From: a virus
Length of the DNA stretch: 24,677 nucleotides
IMG/VR virus record: IMGVR_UViG_3300020172_001361
Location: 1-24,677 of that record
Direction: 5' to 3' (one strand)
Positions 17,501-22,200 of the stretch are shown here, in pieces. The translations under genes were made by a program, and so were the position numbers. The notes under the pieces were generated by a model. The model saw nothing but the letters and a program-made list of their open reading frames with translations, was not told where the DNA came from and made no database searches. Position 1 is the stretch's first letter; every line of letters starts with the position of its first letter.

Positions 17501-17637
17501 ATGGTAAACTTACAAATGTAACTAGACCATACCCAGAAGAATATCCCATATATAGAAACAATGGATTAGTTGGAATTTCAACTTCACCAATAGTAAGAAG
17601 AACTAATGCTTTAAAATACCGCAATTACCTCTCATAA
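5536..17637 (+). CDS. Giant modular baseplate protein with gp7-like N-terminus
   Basis: One uninterrupted 4,033-codon frame fills half the window. It sits where T4 has gene 7, between gp6 and gp8. Residues 16-220 resemble the C-terminal part of T4 gp7: YPLFEELLEAYFDYLE (24-39) and FYESRGTDNSFIILFKALYG (194-213). The rest is beta-rich and modular, with IGDEI-type units (77-125, 319-395, 1537-1600, 3076-3155), HGLxTGD units (from 588), GxGY units (722-1155, 1414-1444, 2074-2100, 3339-3812), a YHYH-like domain (1236-1330), SGA units (2341-2395), a WxxRFSY segment (2412-2472) and FDG/QxPG units (3220-3295, 3512-3590). There is no signal peptide, membrane segment or enzyme motif. At about 110 Da per residue it would be near 440 kDa, against 1,032 residues for T4 gp7. 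AGGA at 5521-5524 precedes the start by 11 bases. I infer a wedge protein with a long arm or fibre-like extension; the wedge role is inferred, the modularity is seen. Confidence 0.85.
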   Translation: MVRNKVKLSSIVNSQIPLFARESYPLFEELLEAYFDYLETAGQPADILTNIETYTKLDFVSNWINYVKLAEELSIFDTEISVSTTEGFPKENGLLKIGDEIIFYRTKTATTFEDCTRGFSGVVNYSDPENPDHLVFEESSASEHGIESDVVNLNSLLLDEFLQKIKIQFAPGFENIEINPIVDQSLFIKQVKDFYESRGTDNSFIILFKALYGSSPKVFRPRDFLFTPSIADYRKTLDLTVESYIGDPLQIVNRVLYQDQDGSIPKAYGTVTGCKAFVKNERAIYYKVSLDYGYNKDLGFTGSVFGNFTIHHQTPTLSKVSIGASVITVDSTIGFPDDGELIVLFQGETADDDTWMLLNYESTNTNQFLGVTGVTREIDEGAFLSVNAYVYSYDNEGEEVRMRVTGILSDLVEEVPTPYSVVGEPVQVWELGKKAESVQANSWIFNHAISNRVLQLVDEGNLNYAITTYDNCYVNRGDIVNLNCEVRNYDGSLETIEKEFEVSSGPTPNNSFRVVNDRPITQAYYVKRRITKVTGSEIIANVQNTYIDNRNDVYVTSNSLPNYGNEFLDLKYRSVIISGTFDNQQTIVAKNHGLYTGDAVYYDDSYTENNTLNLSAIYFAYRIDSDTFKLARSRNNLDSADYVYLTGTTQYSKLVRLNNANEVGKEYELLPQKLVKKITTDPQARIFDYPIDPEERIGIFRNGVEILTYKSKDFCYYGEIEEVIVNSGGESYDVINPPRLDILDVNGSGFSGDVVVSGSLLKIDVLDGGFDYIENKPRVLIKGGNPTRTASASANVKSVRHKVFFRSDAQGVNIVEDTISFASPHKFRNADRVSYSSQGQQKISTLEEGSLYYVGVINNKKISLHRTIEDALGIVNPLNLGYGIGEHTLEASISKTIVESISIGNPGSGYSNNKVIVTSVGINTANYVITSKNHNFKRDDRLVYTYTGSPISGLSTTKTYIASILDKDSFILYEENETLGENPLKFKNKNEVVKLNSAPSGYHTFSYPPITVEVVGEKGVGSLVEGDCVTILNPIFRGEVTKVAIRNPGTNYGLKDILNFHKQPRYYFRTGESAIVQPIIFNGSIKDVVISSQGEYYFSSPNIYVFESDPTVKPINATLSPVISNGKLVDIKVIDGGFNHSANAKIIVESPATGASLQFKIKSWNVNIVDRLIRENSIPLDDGILVRSTNNNSSYGLQYTHAYAPRKLRNMVFSQKFEEGILKYQTDLNSDTSTPYHSPIIGWSYDGNPIYGPYGYDTPSGGRIRQMVSGYTRFDSGNRPDFPLGFFVEDFIFRGSGDLDEYNGRYCITPEYPNGTYAYFLTLDNTLQKEGIFAQNKLPSFPYVIGPSHYSQPVRFNNSTQFDQNTFDFEAFKCRRNTFPYNLKEWYSGYDYIVQPNKVDAHYSVVKEITPSSIDTIEIIDPGTGYKVKDPILFDNVGTGGTGVSASVSEVKGRPISSIISSENYINGVKLYQSKSSTGFIAICNEPHDLISNDIISITGVCTSKNYAVDSKEKVRIPSTNYILGKDLGTPTTTGVTTYITVASGVLFSPLIDENDVLIIGSEKMKVLSVDLKSSRIRVLRNYKSTVGTAYSASTSFSVVPRKFFIDGYLINELNIGRYDREYYFNPVESVGIGSTHGPGVTTSIYITNSGLGNTTLLVPTRSIYIENHELETGDLVTYATNGGNPLVVSVTGIGTTVIQNNSDLYVVKFSKDTIGLSTVKIGLTSSFDGFEYAGITTNINARPLYFVGIGTGDYHSLKTNYDHVSSEVFQSTITVNTTEDNQLEIGDKIRLELIPSSIKTFKVFYNDKNRRLLINRLQISSVDILNDQIIIPDHGLTDGEKIIYISLNPIGGLITDTIYYTVYINKDTIELTTDYNESQLMSGERVNLTSSGGDGYIYRVNPQIISERNDTVVFDLSDSSLSYIDGTTRLSAFEFKLFRDSKFKEEYITDETSSSFSVTSSGVIGVDLNANVTLKVGEFSPLELYYALVPKKSQGLSKVKSEIITDTYNITQPNKLILTYPRINASVHSTVSTSSTSFTFKTPVNLTKVSYATTEASIKYYTTSSKTTGPISGITLFNEGSGYKTLVGIATVISNTGIDARVKAKGPTIGTRKEFHTEDVGWDYPTDPTLFPTAKMPDVFEVDQLYSFDTITLKYSGVNYTVLPNLVVQDSTTLEILDDLILDYRNNKVEIVKNTFRLTNNTPVFIPINNSNGFSIKNLSFNTTTKEVTLTFKTSFSDPNRFPFVVGDKILIEGCASKTLGSKNRSFNSSDFSYKLFTITEIDANIGGSNATLKYNLSGIVDADETLGLYDEVSSTGIVVLQKHFPTFTSVIKKSAYVAGELIFGATSGAIGEVHSWDASNEIIKSFGPYNFAVGELIRGEKSGTVSRISKIYKSEMYYKIGPAAEVVKGWLNEKGFLNNNFQVVQDSFYWQRFSYAIQSNISENVWESSVESLNHLAGWKRFSDHTIESKNLSFVGINTSQDGGDFLSIADLNQTIDLNCSFDFDIVLDETSLIGSRRVSTGLVFNSRDLQDYEKSIGNRVLVIDDVSDQFNNTPRPDPYSVISTFKLANVRSRKFLVYARDKRFTGERQVYLVTTIHNGSNAYLNQYGRVESVGALGSFDIDIRGDEGRLLFYPNKFRVNDYDLSLVSYDVRDYISGVGNTNFGNIVNIQSIFTNRTSAIGSTTIASIPLDYRASKLLVQIEDSQNVFEYDEITVLHDGTNVEMLDYGQITTGVGASLGIGTYYAYISGSNLKIDLIPDYPYDADINVLRVSIASSESGFVDTGAQDLNTTRLQSHYVAIASTNSLNPTKIAEFENGLLNYSGGYLIISIEDKTNQRYQVSEMNVITDDSEAYYAEFGILYNDSEIGIITAGVNAGYTEVYFTADSNIDAEVRVFGNYIGLVDTFNPNNEILMNNTRIFTGYGEYEGTERSIKREFELYHKGNPIFEKKFNGENTEVIKIADNLIELPQHYFVTGEKVFYSYDMLNEPIGIATTTISGIGLTDKLPSEIYVIKEDDLNVRFASTAENALKLVPIPLTITSVGFGSDHYITSQKQNVKSLISIDNMIQSPIVSTAVTSGLSTSILTTDDIITLTINVEFFFSGDLIKINDEIMKVSIVGYGGSANNIYVQRPWMGTTLSTHSQFDEVTKVVGNYNISRNTISFASPPYGKYPLGLPENRPDSRDYTGITTHSTFSGRTFMRSGVTDSSIEPYTKNVVFDGIQDSFTGFTSSFTLTVDGSDVTGILDSNAIITVKDIFQAPRVLGNVVSIPGNYFLEEDEILGKTTILFEDNNYSGNDVLTRGLPTGGRIVSVGSSKGFGYQPLVSAAGTAIVSSAGTISSINITNIGSGYRSGIQTVYVGLQTSSTDSSGITTHIGLASISNGRVNSVTIINPGTGFTHSNPPLVIFDSPLSYTNIPLEYAPTSIGRTTGVKATVDIVVGQGSSVIDFSFTNIGHGYEINNVLTVSVGGTTGIPTTAGYFENFEITVTDTDTDEFTGWTIGDLQVIDDISDLFDGVTTRFPIKFDGIRRSIKASTGSLIDVQSTLLIFINDILQVPGQGYIFKGGSVIRFSEPPNEGDKCTILFYKGTGSIDVEEVDILETIKSGDVVTVHSDNPIQDQDDRSVKDVTSTDSVDTFIYGGPGISADPFLARPVNWCKQSNDIIVDGIEITKDRDLYEAQINPLTNIIYDVGTASTTIYVESVKTFFDNKKENTNVNYINTIDIVTQDETRECLAVASVNSSGIVTTITLVDSGFGYSSIPTVTIANPIGVGTTALATASISGGKVTTINVISGGSGYIQSSPPIVLVSPPNPSGEVAFRVNYEGDFGLITGIGTTSVGVSSVGLVFEFTIPENSPLKDLSIVEDAIDYSGIGTGDFFVVKETNIGYGITSIELDGSPLVSGTEYINNVYQVHDLITDIPYTVLVDDFIASLTRYGSFSVGLGRSTTVSIGATLIIEDHTKVVAVVQDFNNIGITSFLTRSFFGEYSYGKLTNVTRPYPEEYPIYRNNGLVGISTSPIVRRTNALKYRNYLS
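5581..6195 (+). other. gp7-like N-terminal region of the giant protein
   Basis: Residues 16-220. Two motif blocks resemble the C-terminal region of T4 gp7 as I remember it: an F-x-x-x-x-EAYxxYL helix near the start, and an FxESRG...FxxLFKxLY block near residue 200. An IGDEI-type beta unit (77-125) is inserted between them. The comparison is from memory, so an alignment or a structure model is needed to be sure. Confidence 0.6.
5764..5910 (+). repeat. IGDEI-type module, copy 1 of 4
   Basis: Residues 77-125 contain GFPKENGLLKIGDEIIFYRT followed by a CTRGFSG turn. Related units lie at residues 319-395 (GFPDDGELIVLF), 1537-1600 (DVLIIGSEKMKVLSV, then RVLRNYKSTVGT) and 3076-3155 (GDLIKINDEIMKV, then VQRPWMGTTLSTH). 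The shared plan is a GxxxIxDEIM/IxV strand pair, an aromatic/basic strand and a small-residue turn. Divergence is high, so the units are old. Confidence 0.5.
7297..8460 (+). repeat. HGLxTGD modules, first cluster
   Basis: Three ~45-52-residue units share the plan xNHGLxTGDxVxY ... YxxxxIDxDTFxL: residues 588-632 (KNHGLYTGDAVYY ... YRIDSDTFKL), 819-870 (SPHKFRNADRVSY ... VINNKKISL) and 928-975 (KNHNFKRDDRLVY ... ILDKDSFIL). Further copies occur at 1663-1722, 1828-1875 and 2966-3033, with a short one at 1480-1506. The pattern predicts small beta domains. Confidence 0.65.
7699..9000 (+). repeat. GxGY repeats, N-terminal cluster of six
   Basis: Six ~22-29-residue units follow the plan I-x-V/I-x-x-x-G-G/S-x-Y/F-x(4-6)-P-x-V/I: residues 722-745 (VIVNSGGESYDVINPPRL), 761-785 (IDVLDGGFDYIENKPRVLI), 900-921 (ISIGNPGSGYSNNKVIV), 1040-1060 (AIRNPGTNYGLKDIL), 1086-1108 (VVISSQGEYYFSSPNIYV) and 1127-1155 (IKVIDGGFNHSANAKIIV). 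Two isolated units follow at 1414-1444 and 2074-2100. HGLxTGD units at 819-870 and 928-975 are interspersed among them. Confidence 0.7.
9241..9525 (+). other. YHYH-like domain in the giant protein
   Basis: Residues 1236-1330 carry YHSPIIGWSYDGNPIYGPYG, then LDEYNGRYCITPEYPNGTYA. This is the signature order of the YHYH domain family (IxGWAxDGxPIYGPYGY, then the NGR...TPEYPxGTYHYxxT block). The closing YHYH box itself is degenerate here: TYAYFLT lacks both histidines. The biochemical role of the family is not known to me. Confidence 0.8.
11017..11160 (+). repeat. HGLxTGD module, well-kept copy
   Basis: Residues 1828-1875 read IIIPDHGLTDGEKIIYI, a short loop NPIGGLITDTIYY, then YINKDTIELTTD. 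This is the clearest match to the first-cluster plan. Neighbouring copies are at 1663-1722 (ENHELETGDLVTY ... KDTIGL) and 2966-3033 (PQHYFVTGEKVFY ... EDDLNVRF). Confidence 0.6.
12556..12960 (+). other. SGA units and conserved WxxRFSY segment
   Basis: Residues 2341-2395 hold two SGA units, GELIFGATSGAIGEV and GELIRGEKSGTVSRI. They are followed by GWLNEKGFLNNNFQVVQDSF and YWQRFSYAIQ, then NHLAGWKRFSDH (2412-2467). I recall a similar GFLN...QDSxYYQxFSY...HxAGxxxF arrangement from other marine phage structural proteins, so this block may be the ancestral centre of the extension. Confidence 0.55.
15193..15420 (+). repeat. FDG...QxPG module, copy 1
   Basis: Residues 3220-3295 contain VFDGIQDSFTGFTSSFTLTV, then ITVKDIFQAPRV and KTTILFED. 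The second copy (residues 3512-3590, positions 16069-16305) reads LFDGVTTRFPIKFDG, then LLIFINDILQVPGQGYIF and CTILFYKG. Both follow the plan FDG..T.F, V.I.DI.Q.P, .TILF. Confidence 0.6.
15550..16971 (+). repeat. GxGY repeats, C-terminal cluster of five
   Basis: Units at residues 3339-3363 (INITNIGSGYRSGIQTVYV), 3386-3412 (VTIINPGTGFTHSNPPLVI), 3447-3471 (FSFTNIGHGYEINNVLTV), 3745-3769 (ITLVDSGFGYSSIPTVTI) and 3786-3812 (INVISGGSGYIQSSPPIVL). They are closer to each other than to most of the N-terminal cluster. The second FDG...QxPG unit is nested between copies three and four. Confidence 0.7.
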
Positions 17638-17640
17638 ATA
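17633..17640 (+). promoter_or_regulatory. Late promoter box (CATAAATA) across the giant gene's stop codon
   Basis: CATAAATA matches seven of eight positions of the T4 late box. Its bases 17635-17637 are the TAA stop of the giant gene, and it lies 19 bases before the gp8 ATG. RNA start about 6-7 bases after the box would give a leader of about 13 bases. A fresh promoter here would free gp8 and the next gene from dependence on a 12-kb transcript. Confidence 0.65.
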
Positions 17641-17659
17641 ATTAGAAAATTTACAGAAA

Positions 17660-19216
17660 ATGTCTGCTATTATAACTGATCAAATTAGAATTCTTAATGC
17701 GAAAAATTTCTTAGATCTTGCTGATGATAGCGAGAATAATTCTTTTTATGCTTTTATAGGATTACCAAATCCTAGTGATGCTTCATCAACATGGGATTCT
17801 TCTCCACCAGCACCAAAGGATTCATTTGAGCAAGAATTTGATTATTGGGATACTATGATTGCTCTTAAAAAAATTTCTTCAGGAGATATAAGACAAGTAA
17901 TAAGAAAAATAACTTGGACTTCTGGAACAACATATGATATGTATCGTCATGATATAAGTAGAACAAATCTTGCTAGCCCATCTAACGCCACAAGTTTATA
18001 TTCTTCAAATTTTTATATTATGAACTCTGATTATAGAGTTTACATATGTTTGCAGAATGGAACAACTCCGGAGACCCCAAACGGAAAACCTTCACTAGAT
18101 GAACCTCTATTTACTGATTTAGAACCACAAGTTGCTGGAAATAGTGGTGATGGTTATATATGGAAGTACTTATTCACTATTAAGCCAGCAGATATTGTTA
18201 AATTTGATTCTATTAATTTTATTCCTGTACCGAGAGACTGGGAAACAAGTTCAGTCCATGCTCCAATAAGAGACAATGCAGAAAGTAGTGGACAAATAAA
18301 AATAATAACAATAAAAAATAGAGGGGTTGGACTTGGAACCGGTGGAGTTACCTTTTCAAATATTCCAATAAATGGTGATGGATCAGGAGCAACAGCAACT
18401 ATTGTAATTAATAATGACTCAAAGGTTGATACAATAACCATTTCTTCGGGAGGGGATGGTTATACTCATGGAAGAGTTGATATTTCAAATACCTCACTTG
18501 CTTCTGCAACAGTTGCACCACAATTTGATGTTATAATCCCTCCCGTTGGTGGACATGGATTTGATATCTATAGAGAACTTGGAGCAACTAATGTTTTACT
18601 ATACACTAGAATTGAAAATGATACATCAAATCCAGATTTTATCGTAGGAAACCAAATTGCTAGAATTGGAATTGTACAAAATCCAACTCAATTTGGATCA
18701 AATACATCATTGTTAACCTCCGATAAGGTAAGTTCTTTGTATGCATTAAAATTAACTGGAGTTGGATATAGTTCAGCTTCATTTGAATTTGATACATTTA
18801 TAACCCAAACAGTTGGTCTTGGAAGTACTGCTGTTGGTAGAGTTGTATCATATGATAGAGAAACTGGAGTATTAAAATATTGGCAGGATAAATCCATGGT
18901 TGGATTTAATACCAATGGAACTCAAAGAACCCCACAATATGGATATACACTGCATAGATTTACTTCAGATTTTGATCCAGGTGGAAGTTTAAATATAACT
19001 GGAGGTTCTATTCCACTAACAGTGGACGATAATTTTACAGGTATAACAACGACTATAAATAATAACACATATAATCTTGGACAGAATTTTTTTCAAGGAG
19101 TTTCAAATCCTGAAGTTCAAAAATATTCGGGAAATATAATTTATGTTGATAATAGACCATCAATTACTAGGTCTAAGAGTCAAAAAGAAGACATTAAGGT
19201 TATTTTGCAATTTTAA
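17660..19216 (+). CDS. 8: gp8 baseplate wedge protein, enlarged
   Basis: This 518-residue protein has both ends of T4 gp8, a wedge protein of 334 residues that dimerises in the baseplate. The N-terminal side shows ENNSFYAFIGLPNPSDAS (25-42), DYWDTMIALKKISSGDIRQV (61-80) and NSGDGYIWKYLFTIKP (161-176). The last matches the gp8 GDGYxWEYLF box. The C-terminal YSGNIIYVDNRPSITRSKSQ (489-508), followed by a final strand, matches the gp8 HSGExIYxENRPPI end. Between them, roughly 210-410, is extra sequence that includes a GxGY unit (ITISSGGDGYTHGRVDI, 259-275) and an SGA-like unit (GLGSTAVGRVVSYDRETG, 386-403), both related to modules of the giant protein. A late-type box precedes it; no strong Shine-Dalgarno is seen. 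Identity is good, from motif recall and position. Confidence 0.85.
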   Translation: MSAIITDQIRILNAKNFLDLADDSENNSFYAFIGLPNPSDASSTWDSSPPAPKDSFEQEFDYWDTMIALKKISSGDIRQVIRKITWTSGTTYDMYRHDISRTNLASPSNATSLYSSNFYIMNSDYRVYICLQNGTTPETPNGKPSLDEPLFTDLEPQVAGNSGDGYIWKYLFTIKPADIVKFDSINFIPVPRDWETSSVHAPIRDNAESSGQIKIITIKNRGVGLGTGGVTFSNIPINGDGSGATATIVINNDSKVDTITISSGGDGYTHGRVDISNTSLASATVAPQFDVIIPPVGGHGFDIYRELGATNVLLYTRIENDTSNPDFIVGNQIARIGIVQNPTQFGSNTSLLTSDKVSSLYALKLTGVGYSSASFEFDTFITQTVGLGSTAVGRVVSYDRETGVLKYWQDKSMVGFNTNGTQRTPQYGYTLHRFTSDFDPGGSLNITGGSIPLTVDDNFTGITTTINNNTYNLGQNFFQGVSNPEVQKYSGNIIYVDNRPSITRSKSQKEDIKVILQF

Positions 19217-19222
19217 TAAGCC

Positions 19223-22200
19223 ATGCCACAGGAAACTAATTTAAACGTTGCTCCCTATTTTGACGATTTTGATAGAACAGAAGATTACTATAGAGTTCTT
19301 TTTAAACCTGGGTATCCTGTTCAAGCAAGAGAACTAACAACTCTACAATCAATACTTCAGAATCAGATAGAACAATTTGCAAGTCACTTCTTTAAAGAAG
19401 GTACTGCGATTAGTGGTGGACAAATTAATTATATTTCAAATTTACCATGTGTTCAAGTTGAAGATTCATATAATAGCAGAAGTTTAATTGAATATGCGGC
19501 TGAATTAATAAACACTGTTATAATTGGATCTCGGAGTGGTGTTAGAGCAAGAATTGAAGCATTTTTACCAGCTTCTTCATCTGAAAGGGGATATGATACA
19601 TTTTATCTCTCATATCTATCATCAAACTCAGCGTCTTCGAGATTTACTGGATTTATTCCCGGCGAAGATTTATTATCAGAATCTGGATTTCAAACAGCAT
19701 CTTCTTTAGATCGTGATCCCGGAGATGGTCCAGATGGACTTGTAGAAAGTTTAGATAATCTTATAGTAATTTCAAGAAGATCTGGATTTGCAAAATGTAT
19801 TGCATCAAATCCAAATGCAATGGGTTCTGCAGTTGTTCTTAATGCAGGAACTTATTACATTAGAGGTCATTTTGTTGAAGCTCCAGCAAAAACTTTATTG
19901 TTAGACCAATATAGCACCCAACCTTCATACAAAGTTGGATTCTATATCTATGAATCTATAGAAACTTTTGCTGAAGATGAGGACTTATTAGATAATGCAC
20001 AAGGGTATCCAAATTTTACCGCTCCAGGCGCTGATAGATTTCAACTAGAAATCGAGTTAGTAAAATTAGATATTAATGAGAAAAAGGATCTTACAAATTT
20101 TGTACAAATTCTAGAAATTAGATCTGGAATTTTACAGAACCAAAACAGAACAACAGAATATACCAGACTAGCTGATGAACTTGCTAGAAGAACATTTGAC
20201 CAGGCTGGTAATTTTTATGTGAAACCACCATCCCTATCAGTAAGAAATTCTCTTAACGATAGAAAGGGAAATAATGGATTATTTAATGAAGGTGAATCAA
20301 CACTACTTGGACAAACGCCATCAGATTCTCTTGGTGTTTATTCAATATCACCATTAAAAGCATATATTCAAGGATATGAAGTTGAAACTATAGCTCCTTC
20401 TATTCTAGATTTCCAAAAACCAAGAACAACTAAGACATTAACTGAGCAGACAGTTACGTATTTTACGGGTCCAACATTTGTAGTTAATAGGGTTTATGGT
20501 TATCCAACTCTAGGAATCACTACAAGTTTTTATGTTTCTCTAAGAGATTCTAGAAGTGAATCTGATCAAACTCTTCCACCGGGCAAGGAAATTGGTGTAG
20601 CAAGAGTTTTTGATTATGAGTTAGAAACTGGTAGTTACAATACATCAAATGCAAATTTAAATGAGTGGGATGTTTCTTTATATGATGTTCAGCCATATAC
20701 TGAATTAACTTTAAATGAGCCAATATCATTACCAATACCAACTAGTATAAGAGGTAAATCGAGTGGTGCTACTGCACACTTAAGATATTCTACAACTAGT
20801 TCTGGAATTTTAACTGCCTATAACATAAGTGGTAGATTTAGTATTGGTGAAAAGCTTTTCTTTAATGGAGTAGAAAACCCAAGAGTAACTAGGGTAGTGA
20901 AGGAGTATTCAACTTCAGATGTTAAGTCATTATATGGAGTAAATTCCAATTCAACTTACTTCTGTGCTGATACAAAATTATATCCAAATATTTTAGTTGG
21001 ACAAGTAACAATTAGTCCTAGATCATTAGGAATTTCTACAGTAACATCAACAACTGTAGATTTAAATCAAGTATTTAATGTTGGTGATATCTGCGCTTAT
21101 TCAGATCCATCATCATCCACGGTTGTATATTCAAAAGTAACAGCAGTATCAGTTCAAACAATAAACATTGCTGGTATAGCTACTGTTACTGGAATAAACC
21201 AGGGAGCACTACCAGCATCACAAATAACCCCAAGTGACTTTAGAAAAGTATCACCATCTTTACAAAGATCAACGGATAATACTTTATATACACTTTTACC
21301 TAAGAAATATATATCTTCGGTTAATTTAGAAAATTCTGTATTAACAATAAGAAAAACTTATCCAGTTGCTATAACTGGGGGAGTGACTAATTTAATATCC
21401 TCTGGGACTGATCTTAAGTTTTTACCATTTGATGCAGGAAGATATATTTTAACAAGAGATGATGGTACATTTGAGGTTTTAACGGAAGATAAATTTGCTT
21501 TTGGTAATGGATTTAAAGAATTAACTATTTTAGGTTTAGGTTCTAACACAACTGGTGTTTTAGTAGCAACTTTAGAAAAAACAAATGTTAAAAATAAAAC
21601 AAAAATAAGAAATAAGGTAGCATCAATAATTGTAGATAAATCTAGAGATGTTGGTTCTGGAATAGGAACAACAACTTTAAATGATGGATTAACTTATGGT
21701 AATTTCCCATATGGAACTAGAGTTCAGGATGAAGAAATTTGCTTAAATTATCCAGATGTAACAAAAATACTCGGAGTTTATGAATCAGATAATTTATTAG
21801 AACCTGATCTAAGGAAATTAAGACTTCTTAATTTAAATGGAACATCATCAACAACTGCTGATTTAATTGTAGGTGAAGAATTAGTTGGACAAAGTAGTGG
21901 AGCTGTTGCTATTTTAGTTAAAAAAACTGATGCTTTAACAACAGAATTCATTTATTTAAATACTGCAACTTTTAGAGTTGGTGAAAAAGTTAACTTTAAA
22001 GAAAGTAGAATACAGGCAGATATTGTAGAATTACTAGGATCAGATTTAGATATAACATCAAAGTATACACTAGATTCTGGTTATAGAAATACAATATATG
22101 ATTATTCTAGAATAGTTAGAAATCAATCCGCACCCGCACCAACCAAAAAATTAAAAATAGTATTTGAATATGCTTCATATAAAGACTCAGATACAGCAGA

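Noticed and set aside
12087-17637. Intein, intron or programmed frameshift in the giant gene
   Set aside because: The frame is continuous, the modules run smoothly from one to the next, and I see no intein end motifs or homing-endonuclease segment.
5536-17637. TAAATA-type boxes inside the giant gene as internal promoters
   Set aside because: The core is frequent by chance in DNA of about 30% GC. Without position next to a start codon I cannot support any of them.
19524-19709. 61-codon + strand frame
   Set aside because: It is an out-of-frame shadow within the DUF4815 gene, whose hallmark motifs lie in the frame starting at 19223.
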